From CAWCWN01 sp963799245 (GTDB taxonomy: Bacteria > Chloroflexota > Ktedonobacteria > Ktedonobacterales > Ktedonobacteraceae), in NCBI GenBank assembly GCA_963799245.1, contig CAWCWN010000003.1, positions 434,001 through 498,000 on the forward strand: a DNA stretch of 64,000 bases, in the 5' to 3' direction. Under the pieces are notes generated by a model, which saw only the letters and a list, made by a program, of their open reading frames with translations, had not been told where the DNA came from and made no database searches. The position numbers were made by a program, and so were the translations under genes. Position 1 is the stretch's first letter. Every line of letters begins with the position of its first letter. Of the stretch, positions 33,435-41,567 are shown in pieces.

Positions 33435-34442
33435 ATGAATTGTAGTTCCTGCGGTGCCAGCCTGCCTCCCGGGGCAGCATTTTGTACAACATGCGGCTCA
33501 CCCACACCTTACAACGTAGGCCCTCCTGGCAGTTCACCGCAATTTGACCCGACTGTAGCCGTGCCCCCCCCATATGGTGCTCCAGCCAGCGGTCAAGCAG
33601 AGATCGACCCGGCCGTCGTGGCATCACCTCCTCCGCCACCTCCTGCCTACGGCGCTCCTCCCTACGGCGCCCCCCCGCCGCCACAAAATGCATATCAGGC
33701 CAACCAGTATGGACCTGGTTGGCAGCCTGGCGCATATGGCGTACCGCCGCAACAACCGCCCAAGAAGCGGGGCAGACTGGGCCTGATTCTGGCCATCATC
33801 GGTGGTGTGCTTCTGCTTCTGTGTATCGGTTTATTCGTGGCCCTCTATCAAATAGGCAAGAGTACCGTCTCCTCGGTAACAGCAACCACCACGGCCGCTT
33901 CCAGTACCATCACAGGCGGCAGCTCCTCGCTTGATGCGTCTGCCACAGCCGCTGTTGCGACGGTTACGGCCGTCACGAACAATACCACTCCTAATACTAC
34001 CCAGGGAGGCGCCCCCTCTGGCCTCACCGTCGACCCAAACGCGGCCAGCATTCTCACGAACCCGCAAATGGCCAGCGCCATCGATAGTAATTATAAACCA
34101 ACAACGCTGACGAGCACTTTTACGGTTGGCCAGGCCATTTACGCCACTTTTAACATCAGCAGCACCTCGCCCGATGGGTATATATTGGGCAAGTGGTACG
34201 GCGATGGGACGTATGCCTTCTCCAGCAATATCTTAAAAAAGAGCGCAGGCGATACTACAGGTTACCTGGCGGCCAGGTATAATCGCGCCATCAGTGGCTC
34301 AGTTGAACTATACTGGTGTACGCTGAAGGATTGCAGCGATAAAAAACTGGCCGACGTCCTGACCTTCACCGTCACAGCAGGCAGCATGCACTGGAATAGT
34401 CAACCCGTGATAGCTAGCAGGGATATTAATCGCCCCGACTAG
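33435..34442 (+). CDS. Zinc-ribbon membrane protein with extracytoplasmic domain, paralog B
   Basis: 335 residues with the same plan as the gene before it. N-terminal zinc ribbon (CSSCGASL...FCTTCGSP), Pro/Tyr/Gly-rich linker with APPYGAPPP units, a membrane helix (LGLILAIIGGVLLLLCIGLFVAL), a Thr/Ser/Ala-rich stalk, and a C-terminal domain starting TNPQMASAID with IYATFNIS, VELYWCTL and LTFTVTA. Both end domains keep a Cys shortly after the (I/L)YW motif. A tandem duplication is the likely origin. AGGAGAA precedes the ATG. No function can be assigned; cell-surface sensing or binding is a guess. Confidence 0.82.
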   Translation: MNCSSCGASLPPGAAFCTTCGSPTPYNVGPPGSSPQFDPTVAVPPPYGAPASGQAEIDPAVVASPPPPPPAYGAPPYGAPPPPQNAYQANQYGPGWQPGAYGVPPQQPPKKRGRLGLILAIIGGVLLLLCIGLFVALYQIGKSTVSSVTATTTAASSTITGGSSSLDASATAAVATVTAVTNNTTPNTTQGGAPSGLTVDPNAASILTNPQMASAIDSNYKPTTLTSTFTVGQAIYATFNISSTSPDGYILGKWYGDGTYAFSSNILKKSAGDTTGYLAARYNRAISGSVELYWCTLKDCSDKKLADVLTFTVTAGSMHWNSQPVIASRDINRPD

Positions 34443-34449
34443 TTTGCGC

Positions 34450-34475
34450 AGGGCACTCGCCCGCTCGGGTGCCCT
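34450..34475 (+). terminator. Hairpin after paralog B
   Basis: AGGGCACTCG (34450-34459) pairs with CGGGTGCCCT (34466-34475) around CCCGCT. A pyrimidine-rich tract follows but no clean U-run. Confidence 0.5.
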
Positions 34476-34513
34476 CCTCTGCTTCTCACGTTACCATTCA
34501 TGCCCTGCATTGG

Positions 34514-35416
34514 TCAACCAACCCGCTCCAGGATCTGCGCGAGCTGTTTCCTTTCATCCTCGCTCAACGCCTGCAAAGGCCGACGGGGACGACCGCCATA
34601 CCCGGCCGTCAATTCCAGGGCAGCCTTCAGCCCAGGCACACTATAGCTGTTGGTCACGGCGGTATTGGCAGGCACAAGCAGAGCCTGCAGGCGGCGCGCC
34701 TCCTCCAGGTTTCCCGCCTCATACAGGTCCTGTACGCGACACACCTCGCGCGGAAACACGTTTGCGAGCGCGGCCACAGCTCCAACCGCGCCTACCGCCA
34801 GGGCCGGCAGCAGATAACCCGCGCTGCCGGCGAAGACGCTAAAGGGGCTGGCCCGCCTCCCGGCGCTCACAGCCACAATCTGCGCCAGTTTCGCCATATT
34901 GCCTGCGCTATCTTTCACCCCGATGATGTTAGGATGCTCAGCCAGCGAGCAGATTGTCGCCGCATCAAGATCCAGCCCGGCCGTACTGGCGGGCATGTTA
35001 TAGATTACCACTGGCAGAGGGCTGCTGTCGGCCACGCAGCGATAGTGATCAAGCAGCACGGCGGCATCCATCCGTCCTTTATAGTAGAAAGGAGGTAAAA
35101 CCAGGGCTACATCAGCAGCGCTGCGCGCCGCACGTTCACAATTGTAGATGGTTGCGAGCGTCGACTGCTCACCACAGCCAGCGATGATGTGCGCGTGCGC
35201 CCCCGCGGCTTGGCGGGCCGCTTCAATTACCTGGACACGTTCATCCGGCGTCAAATGCACGGCCTCACCATTTGTGCCCATTACAACATATCCCGTAATA
35301 CCTTGCTCCGCCAGGCGCCCGATGTGGCGCTGATAGGTAGTGAGATCAAGCGCTTCCCGGGCGGTAAAAAAAGTGGGCAGGGGTGGATAAATACCTCTCA
35401 ACAGCGGTGCTGCCAT
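34514..35416 (-). CDS. DapA/NAL-family aldolase, HOGA-like
   Basis: 300 residues, TIM-barrel class I aldolase. It has the substrate-loop motif GTNGEAVHLTPDER, the Tyr of IYNMPAS and the Schiff-base Lys in IGVKDSAGN. GTNGEAVHLTxxER rather than GTTGEaxTLsxxE suggests a 4-hydroxy-2-oxoglutarate-aldolase-like or other pyruvate-dependent lyase rather than DapA proper. No lysine-pathway genes are nearby. AGGAGT precedes the ATG. It lies downstream of the J-domain gene on the same strand, with a 177-bp gap and no promoter that I can identify. Confidence 0.88.
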   Translation of the reverse strand: MAAPLLRGIYPPLPTFFTAREALDLTTYQRHIGRLAEQGITGYVVMGTNGEAVHLTPDERVQVIEAARQAAGAHAHIIAGCGEQSTLATIYNCERAARSAADVALVLPPFYYKGRMDAAVLLDHYRCVADSSPLPVVIYNMPASTAGLDLDAATICSLAEHPNIIGVKDSAGNMAKLAQIVAVSAGRRASPFSVFAGSAGYLLPALAVGAVGAVAALANVFPREVCRVQDLYEAGNLEEARRLQALLVPANTAVTNSYSVPGLKAALELTAGYGGRPRRPLQALSEDERKQLAQILERVG

Positions 35417-35593
35417 CTGTTTCTACTCCTTAATAATACCTATAGTCGTTCAGTTATTACGTCATTACCCATCCCCCTTGTCGGCGGCCTGAACGCAAGG
35501 AAATATAAAAAATGTAGCGCTTTCCGCTGCAGCAACCATGCTATAATTGCTGTCGTGTGAAGGTTTTTGCCGCTGCAATGGGCGGCGTGGGGC

Positions 35594-36490
35594 TCAGCGC
35601 AGGCCCGCCAGGTTCACAATAACCACACCCACCACCACTACAATCACAACGGCCAGGCCGATTGCAACGGCGCGCAACAGTGCAGCGCGGTGAGCAGCCT
35701 GAGCGCGCAGGGCATGAACACGAGCGTTCTCGGCCGGGCACCACCCAGATTCTCCACAATACGGGCAGAGGGGGAAAAGTTCATACGGCGGGCAGAGCGT
35801 GCCGTCACCGTAATTATATGTACCCACCTCGTAGCGTATCTGTTCGCTCTCAAAAACCGCATGACAATGCATACAGCGTAAAAGCAGGTATTCGGCCCAA
35901 TCGCGGGCCTGGCAAGCAGGACAGCTATCGCCCCACTGGACAGCGCCCGCCCTGGCCGCTGTCCAGCGGTGATGGCAGCGATGACAGTAGTGGGACGCCG
36001 TCGTCAACGTATCATCCTGCCCGCGCGCTTCTAACGCCACGCCGCGTAACATTCCCACTGTCCGCAAATTGCCCGCTTCGTCCGCTGTGAGCTCATAGCT
36101 CGTATCGCCTAGATATATGTATACGCTCCGCCGCTCGCTAAGGTCAGGGAAGGCATAGGGGCGCTGGCGATCGCGCCGCGCCTCGGGTGAGACTTCTGAA
36201 CTGCGCGCGCGCGGCTGCGTGCCCCGCAAGCTGCTGTCCACATGACCACGCTCGCTGCTGGCGCCCAGCATATGTTCTGAGCGGCGAGCATCGTACATTT
36301 TGCGCCCCGCGGGGTCGCTGAGCGTTTGATAAGCCAGCAGCAAAATACGCATGCGCTCCTGCGCATCCGCTCCTTTATAGACATCCGGATGATACTGCAA
36401 GGCTAGTTTTTTAAACGCTGCTTTGATACTGGCGGCTGAGGCCTGCGTATCTACGCCCAGCAGAGCATAATAGTCGGTAAATGTTTCCAT
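35594..36490 (-). CDS. J-domain protein with cysteine motifs and C-terminal membrane anchor
   Basis: 298 residues. Residues 5-68 are a DnaJ J-domain (DYYALLGVD, HPD in LQYHPDVYK, YDARRS end), which would stimulate a DnaK ATPase. There is no G/F region and no DnaJ-type zinc centre. Instead, a middle segment has CHRCHHRW...CPACQ, CMHC and CPYCGESGWC, a different set of metal-binding pairs. A final helix ALLRAVAIGLAVVIVVVVGVVIV ends at the C-terminus, so the protein is tail-anchored. No ribosome site is visible at the ATG. Co-chaperone action at the membrane is inference. Confidence 0.85.
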   Translation of the reverse strand: METFTDYYALLGVDTQASAASIKAAFKKLALQYHPDVYKGADAQERMRILLLAYQTLSDPAGRKMYDARRSEHMLGASSERGHVDSSLRGTQPRARSSEVSPEARRDRQRPYAFPDLSERRSVYIYLGDTSYELTADEAGNLRTVGMLRGVALEARGQDDTLTTASHYCHRCHHRWTAARAGAVQWGDSCPACQARDWAEYLLLRCMHCHAVFESEQIRYEVGTYNYGDGTLCPPYELFPLCPYCGESGWCPAENARVHALRAQAAHRAALLRAVAIGLAVVIVVVVGVVIVNLAGLR

Positions 36491-36533
36491 TCATTCATTC
36501 ATATGTATGAAGCCAGGTATTATGGTATAACAA

Positions 36534-36562
36534 AAACGTCTATCTTAACAAGATAGACGTTT
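36534..36562 (-). terminator. Terminator downstream of gltB
   Basis: AAACGTCTATCTT and its complement form a perfect 13-bp stem around a 3-nt loop. On the minus strand five Ts follow. It lies about 140 nt past the gltB stop and 44 bp before the J-domain start. Confidence 0.8.
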
Positions 36563-36629
36563 GAAACGGATAAAGGTTGCAGGGATGCACAATTCGTGGG
36601 ACTAGCGGCGCTTCTAAGAGCATAGAATG

Positions 36630-36672
36630 TGTTGTGGGAGCGCCTGGTCAGGTCCCGCGCGCTCCCACAACA
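36630..36672 (-). other. Strong 14-bp hairpin just downstream of gltB
   Basis: TGTTGTGGGAGCGC (36630-36643) pairs perfectly with 36659-36672 around a 15-nt loop. No U-run follows. Possible 3' stability element before the terminator at 36534. Confidence 0.55.
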
Positions 36673-36698
36673 TGCTGACAATTCTTCAGCTGACCTGG

Positions 36699-39600
36699 CT
36701 AACTTCCTCTCACCATCACCACCTCATGCTCGCCCACATGCACATAGTTTCGCGCTGAATGCTCGACATCATGTGGCGAGACACGCCAGAACATCCTCTG
36801 CATGCGGCTCCATTCCGCCAGGATCTGGGCCGCCCGCCAGCTGCGCGTCTTCGTCCGGTGCCACGCGATAACCGTGCGCAGCGCCTCCATTTCTTCGGGA
36901 TTATCAACGCGCTGGAGCTCCACCAGTTCACTATTGCAGCGCATGGGGAAAACGCCGCTCATATCCAGGACATACGCCACGCCCGCCGACATACCCGCAG
37001 CGAAGTTCTTGCCAGTGTCGCCAAGCACCACGACCATACCTCCCGTCATATATTCACAGGCGTGAGCCCCCACGCCCTCCACAACGGCCAGCGCCCCGCT
37101 GTTGCGCACAGCAAAACGCTCGCCCGCGCGCCCGGCCACGAAGAGCTGACCGCCTGTTGCGCCATAAAGAGTCGTGTTGCCAAGGATGGTATTGGTATAA
37201 GCCGCAAAGCTCGCGTCGGTGGGGGGAGCAATGACGATCTGCCCCCCCGTCATGCTCTTACCCACATAATCGTTGGCCTCCCCCTGCAGGATCAGGCGCA
37301 TGCCGGGCAGGCAAAAGGCCCCGAAGCTCTGTCCCGCCGAGCCATGCAAGACGCAGGTGATGCTGACCCCCGGCAGGCCCGCGTTGCCATAACGGCGCGC
37401 GATCTCACCGGCAAGGCTCGCGCCAATTGAGCGATCATAGTTAGCAATAGGATGCTGGATCAGCACACTCTGCTCACCGCACAGGGCCTGCTCCGCATCC
37501 AGAAGTAGCTGCTCGGCCAGGCGCGATTGAGCATGCTGAACCCGCCTGACAGCGCGGGCGGATGTCCCGGGAGTTGTGGCAAGCAGCGCAGCCAGGTTCA
37601 CCTGCGTCCCCTCGGCGACCTGCAGCAGGTCCGCCCGTCCAACCAGGTCATCCAGGCGCGCTACGCCTAATTGTGCCAGCCATTGGCGCACCTCCTCAGC
37701 CACCAGCGTCAGGTAGTTGATCACCATGGCGGTGCTGCCGCTAAACTTGGCGCGCAGATCTTCACGCTGCGTGGCTATGCCGGTTGGACAGGTATTTAAG
37801 TGACATTGGCGCGCCATATCGCATCCCAGAGCCACCAGGATGGCTGTGCCAAAACCAAATTCCTCGGCGCCAAGCATAGCCCCGATTACAACATCACGCC
37901 CGGTTTTAAAACCACCGTCCACGCGTACCTTTACACGGCTGCGCAGTCCATTGCGCAGCAGGACCTGCTGCGCCTCCGCAAGTCCGTGTTCCCAGGGTAT
38001 CCCGGCATGCTTGATCGATTGCAGGGGGGATGCGCCAGTGCCGCCATCGTGCCCACTGATCAGGACATAATCCGCGTTGGCCTTAGCCACGCCCGCGGCG
38101 ATAGTGCCGACGCCGATACTCGCGACCAGCTTCACGCCTATACGCGCCCTGGGATTTACCTCCCGCAGGTCATAGATCAATTGCGCCAGGTCCTCGATAC
38201 TATAAATGTCGTGATGCGGAGGGGGCGAGATCAAAGGCACCTGCGGCAACGTATGGCGTAGTTTGGCAATAAAAGGCGTGACTTTGGTAGGAGGAAGCTG
38301 GCCGCCCTCGCCAGGCTTCGAGCCCTGGGCCATCTTGATCTCCAGCTCCTGGGCACGGACCAGGTACTCGGTCGTGACGCCAAAACGCGCCGAGGCCACC
38401 TGCTTGATCTTGCTACTGACATGGGAACCATGCAGCTCTTCGAGATACCAGTCCGGGTCCTCTCCCCCCTCACCCGTATTATTGCGTCCCCCGATACTAT
38501 TCATGGCGGCGGCAATCGTGCGGTGCGTCTCCGGACTGAGCGCTCCAATCGACATGGCCGAGACCACAAAGCGCGCACGGATAGACTCCATCGCCTCAAC
38601 CTGCTCCAGGGGAATAGGCTGTGTCGCCACAAACGACAGGTAATCGCGTAGATTGGTGGGGGGGCGTGAGTAAACCAGGCTCGTGAAGCGAGAATAATCC
38701 TCGCCATCGCCGCTCTGGGCAGCCTTCTGCAAAGCGCGCACAATCAGCGGATTATAGGCGTGGTACTCGGCATCGCGCCGGAAACGATAACGGCCAGCGT
38801 CGACGAGTTTACGCTTGCGTCCCGCCTGCAGCGCCTCCTCCTGTCCACCACCACTGGCCTCCTGCTGCAGCTTCAGACAGCGCTCGCTCACCTGTGCGGC
38901 AACATGGCCATAGGAAACGTTGCCCGGGTGTGCAGCCGAACCGCTAAAGCAGCGTTCGATCAGGCGCGCATCCAGGCCAACGATCTCGAACTGTCCTGCG
39001 CCGATCAAATTGCGTACCGTCGATATTCCCATCCTCGCCATCACCTTACGCAATCCCTCTCCTATGACACGCAGGTAGCAGGTGACGGCCAGCTCTTGCG
39101 TCAGGTGCTCCAGCCGTCGCTCGCCAGCCAGGGCGCGTATACTTGTGAGGGCGAGGTAAGGCATTATGGCCTCGGCGCCATAGCCTAACAACAGGGCCAT
39201 ATGGTGTACATCCCATGCCGCCCCCGTCTCACAGATCAACGCCGCGTAGGTCCGCAAGCCACGCCGCAACAGTTCCTGGTGGATACTGCTCACCGCAAGC
39301 AGCATCGGTACAGGCGCCTGCTGCGGGCTGGCGGCGCGATCGCTCACAACGAGCACAGTCATTCCATCGGCAACCGCCGCCACGGCCTCGCGCTGCAGAA
39401 GCTCCAGCGCGGCCTCGAGACCGGCCGCGCCAGCCAAGGGCTCATACGTCGCATTGAGCGTGCGCGAACGAAAACCATCGACTTTCAGGCTGCGCAGCGC
39501 AAGCAGCTGAGACTCATTCAGCAGGGGCGTCTCCAGGTGTACTAATCGCGCGTGCAGTGGAGTCTCGGCCAGAAAATTCTGGCGCTGGCCAAGATAACAA

Positions 39601-41234
39601 TCCAGGGCCATCACGCTGCGTTCGCGCAAAGGATCTATGGGCGGATTGGTGACCTGCGCAAAACGTTGATGAAAATAGTCCGAGAGGTCTCTGGCCTGCT
39701 CCGAGAGCGCGGCCAGGGGCGTATCATCACCCATACTCCAGACCGGCTCCTTCTGCTCGGTCAGCATGACGCGCAACACAAACTCAATGTCTTCGTGCGT
39801 AAAGCCGAACAATTGCTGGTGCGCGAACAGCTCCGCCGCATCTACCTCAGAGCTGGGGAGCGTGGGTTGAGCAACATCCGCCAGGTGAACCAGGTAGCGC
39901 TCCAACCATTGCTGATATGGTTCACGTTGAGCGAGAGCCGACTTGATTTCGCCATCACGCAACAACACGCCATGCTCGATATCCACGGCCAGCATCTCTC
40001 CCGGCCCCAGACGGCCCTTCTCCACAACGTCATGGGCCGCGCAGGGTATAACCCCTGCCTCGGAGGCAAGCACCAGGATGCCCTGTGACGTAAGGGTATA
40101 GCGCGCGGGGCGCAGGCCATTGCGATCCAATGCGGCGGCCACGATACCCCCATCGCTATAGATGAGGGTCGCGGGTCCATCCCATGGCTCGACCAGCCCG
40201 GCGTGAAATTCGCACCATGCGCGCTGCTCAGTCGACAGTTCGGCGTTCTGTTCCCAGGCCGGGGGGACCAGCATCTGCATACTCAGTAACAGGTCGCGCC
40301 CGGAGTATGTGAGCAGTTCCAGGACATTATCCAGCTCGGCCGAATCACTCCCCGCCGCCTGGATGGTTGGCAGCAGATCCGCCAGCCTCTCTTCCCAGTA
40401 GGCGGAGTACATCGCGCCTTCGCGCGCCTGCATCCAGTGCCGGTTGCCCTGAATCGTATTGATCTCACCATTGTGCGCTAGCAGGCGCATGGGCTGTGCC
40501 AGCGACCACGAGGGAAAAGTATTGGTGCTATAACGCTGGTGAAATATAGCGAAGGCGCTGGTAAAGCGGGGATCGGCCAGATCGAGGTAGAAACGGGGCA
40601 GCTCAAGCGGGGCCAGGAGTCCTTTATATACGATGGTTCTACAGGTAAAAGAGGGAATGTAACATCCCTGCTGCCGATATTGCAGCAAACGCTTCTCAAG
40701 CAAACGGCGCGCATGATACAGACCGCGCTCGTATTGCGCAAGCGTAAGTTGCTGGGGACGCTGGAGCAAAACCTGGGCGATGCTGGGAGCGCTTGCTCGC
40801 GCACCCGCACCAAGTATATCCATGTCGGTAGGTGGATCTCGCCAGGAGAGCAGGGGTAAACCCAATTCATGCAGCGTCTGCTCAATGATACGTCGACACT
40901 CGTTGTGCTCGGCCGGAAAACGCTCCTCGGCGGGTAAAAAGATCATACCAACGGCAAGGTCGGCAGGGTCCTCAATTATGATATGTTGTGCTAGCAATTC
41001 CTCGCACAACAGCGTTTTGGGAATCTGGGTCATCAGGCCGGCACCATCACCGGTCTCCGCGTTTGCATCCTGCGCTCCTCGATGAGTCAGGTGTGCTAAT
41101 GCCTCCAGAGCCGTCTCTATCAGGTCGTGGCTGGCTTCGCCGGAGATCTGGGCAACAAAACCGGTGCCGCAGGCATCATGTTCCCAGCGGGCATCATAAA
41201 GTGGATACAAAGAGTCGGTGACAGAATGTTGCAT
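36699..41234 (-). CDS. gltB: Glutamate synthase large subunit
   Basis: 1511 residues. Makes two glutamates from glutamine and 2-oxoglutarate. Order: class II glutaminase domain whose nucleophile is C22 after propeptide removal (HDACGTGFVAQ), with HNGEINTIQGN; central domain; FMN-binding synthase domain with SAMSIGALSPE, GEGGEDPD and GHDGGTGASP; 3Fe-4S region CHLNTCPTGIATQ; and a C-terminal beta-helix with repeated G-x-x-x-G units. A long open frame starts at 41426, but ATG 41234 has GGGAGG 6 nt upstream and gives the normal pro-sequence. No small subunit (gltD) is adjacent, so it may use ferredoxin or a distant partner. Confidence 0.97.
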   Translation of the reverse strand: MQHSVTDSLYPLYDARWEHDACGTGFVAQISGEASHDLIETALEALAHLTHRGAQDANAETGDGAGLMTQIPKTLLCEELLAQHIIIEDPADLAVGMIFLPAEERFPAEHNECRRIIEQTLHELGLPLLSWRDPPTDMDILGAGARASAPSIAQVLLQRPQQLTLAQYERGLYHARRLLEKRLLQYRQQGCYIPSFTCRTIVYKGLLAPLELPRFYLDLADPRFTSAFAIFHQRYSTNTFPSWSLAQPMRLLAHNGEINTIQGNRHWMQAREGAMYSAYWEERLADLLPTIQAAGSDSAELDNVLELLTYSGRDLLLSMQMLVPPAWEQNAELSTEQRAWCEFHAGLVEPWDGPATLIYSDGGIVAAALDRNGLRPARYTLTSQGILVLASEAGVIPCAAHDVVEKGRLGPGEMLAVDIEHGVLLRDGEIKSALAQREPYQQWLERYLVHLADVAQPTLPSSEVDAAELFAHQQLFGFTHEDIEFVLRVMLTEQKEPVWSMGDDTPLAALSEQARDLSDYFHQRFAQVTNPPIDPLRERSVMALDCYLGQRQNFLAETPLHARLVHLETPLLNESQLLALRSLKVDGFRSRTLNATYEPLAGAAGLEAALELLQREAVAAVADGMTVLVVSDRAASPQQAPVPMLLAVSSIHQELLRRGLRTYAALICETGAAWDVHHMALLLGYGAEAIMPYLALTSIRALAGERRLEHLTQELAVTCYLRVIGEGLRKVMARMGISTVRNLIGAGQFEIVGLDARLIERCFSGSAAHPGNVSYGHVAAQVSERCLKLQQEASGGGQEEALQAGRKRKLVDAGRYRFRRDAEYHAYNPLIVRALQKAAQSGDGEDYSRFTSLVYSRPPTNLRDYLSFVATQPIPLEQVEAMESIRARFVVSAMSIGALSPETHRTIAAAMNSIGGRNNTGEGGEDPDWYLEELHGSHVSSKIKQVASARFGVTTEYLVRAQELEIKMAQGSKPGEGGQLPPTKVTPFIAKLRHTLPQVPLISPPPHHDIYSIEDLAQLIYDLREVNPRARIGVKLVASIGVGTIAAGVAKANADYVLISGHDGGTGASPLQSIKHAGIPWEHGLAEAQQVLLRNGLRSRVKVRVDGGFKTGRDVVIGAMLGAEEFGFGTAILVALGCDMARQCHLNTCPTGIATQREDLRAKFSGSTAMVINYLTLVAEEVRQWLAQLGVARLDDLVGRADLLQVAEGTQVNLAALLATTPGTSARAVRRVQHAQSRLAEQLLLDAEQALCGEQSVLIQHPIANYDRSIGASLAGEIARRYGNAGLPGVSITCVLHGSAGQSFGAFCLPGMRLILQGEANDYVGKSMTGGQIVIAPPTDASFAAYTNTILGNTTLYGATGGQLFVAGRAGERFAVRNSGALAVVEGVGAHACEYMTGGMVVVLGDTGKNFAAGMSAGVAYVLDMSGVFPMRCNSELVELQRVDNPEEMEALRTVIAWHRTKTRSWRAAQILAEWSRMQRMFWRVSPHDVEHSARNYVHVGEHEVVMVRGS

Positions 41235-41353
41235 AGGCCATCCTCCCAAAAATTCAAATTGCCCAAAATCAGGAGGCACCCACGTTGGAGCCGAGTAGCT
41301 ATCGGCGATCAAACAGCGTCCGTCGAAGTCATTATGTTTGCAAATCACCCGGG

Positions 41354-41385
41354 ATACATCGCTTGCTCTTGAGCAAGCGATGTAT
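41354..41385 (-). promoter_or_regulatory. Perfect 32-bp palindrome in the gltB leader
   Basis: ATACATCGCTTGCTC (41354-41368), TT, then its exact complement to 41385. It lies between the gltB promoter and the start codon. The only T-rich flank is on the plus strand (TTTTAAAT), where no gene precedes it, so for gltB it would act as a leader hairpin or a DNA operator. Confidence 0.6.
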
Positions 41386-41441
41386 TTTAAATCCAGGAGC
41401 GGCCCAGCTCTCAGCACAACAGGCAATGTTATGTAATCAAG

Positions 41442-41471
41442 AGTATAGCATATTCAATCACCTATCAACAA
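41442..41471 (-). promoter_or_regulatory. Candidate gltB promoter
   Basis: TATACT (41442-41447) with TTGTTG (41466-41471) at 18 bp, or TTGATA (41463-41468) at 15 bp. This gives a leader of about 200 nt. Confidence 0.5.
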
Positions 41472-41506
41472 GAGCACCGCCAAATAAGTATGTTTTTAGG
41501 ACGACA

Positions 41507-41543
41507 AGAGGCGCGTGTTCTGGACAAACACGCGCCTCTTTTT
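41507..41543 (+). terminator. Strong hairpin between the APC permease and gltB
   Basis: AGAGGCGCGTGTT (41507-41519) pairs perfectly with AACACGCGCCTCT (41527-41539). The T-run (41540-41543) is on the plus strand, but the gene that ends next to it is the minus-strand permease at 41568, where the hairpin is followed by TTGTCGTCC. It probably still marks the permease 3' end. Confidence 0.6.
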
Positions 41544-41567
41544 GCCTCTGCCAAAGTTCGTTTCGCC

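Noticed and set aside
41235..41426. 64-codon N-terminal extension of glutamate synthase
   Set aside because: It would run through the leader palindrome and would destroy the short propeptide ahead of the catalytic Cys; the ATG at 41234 has a strong ribosome site.
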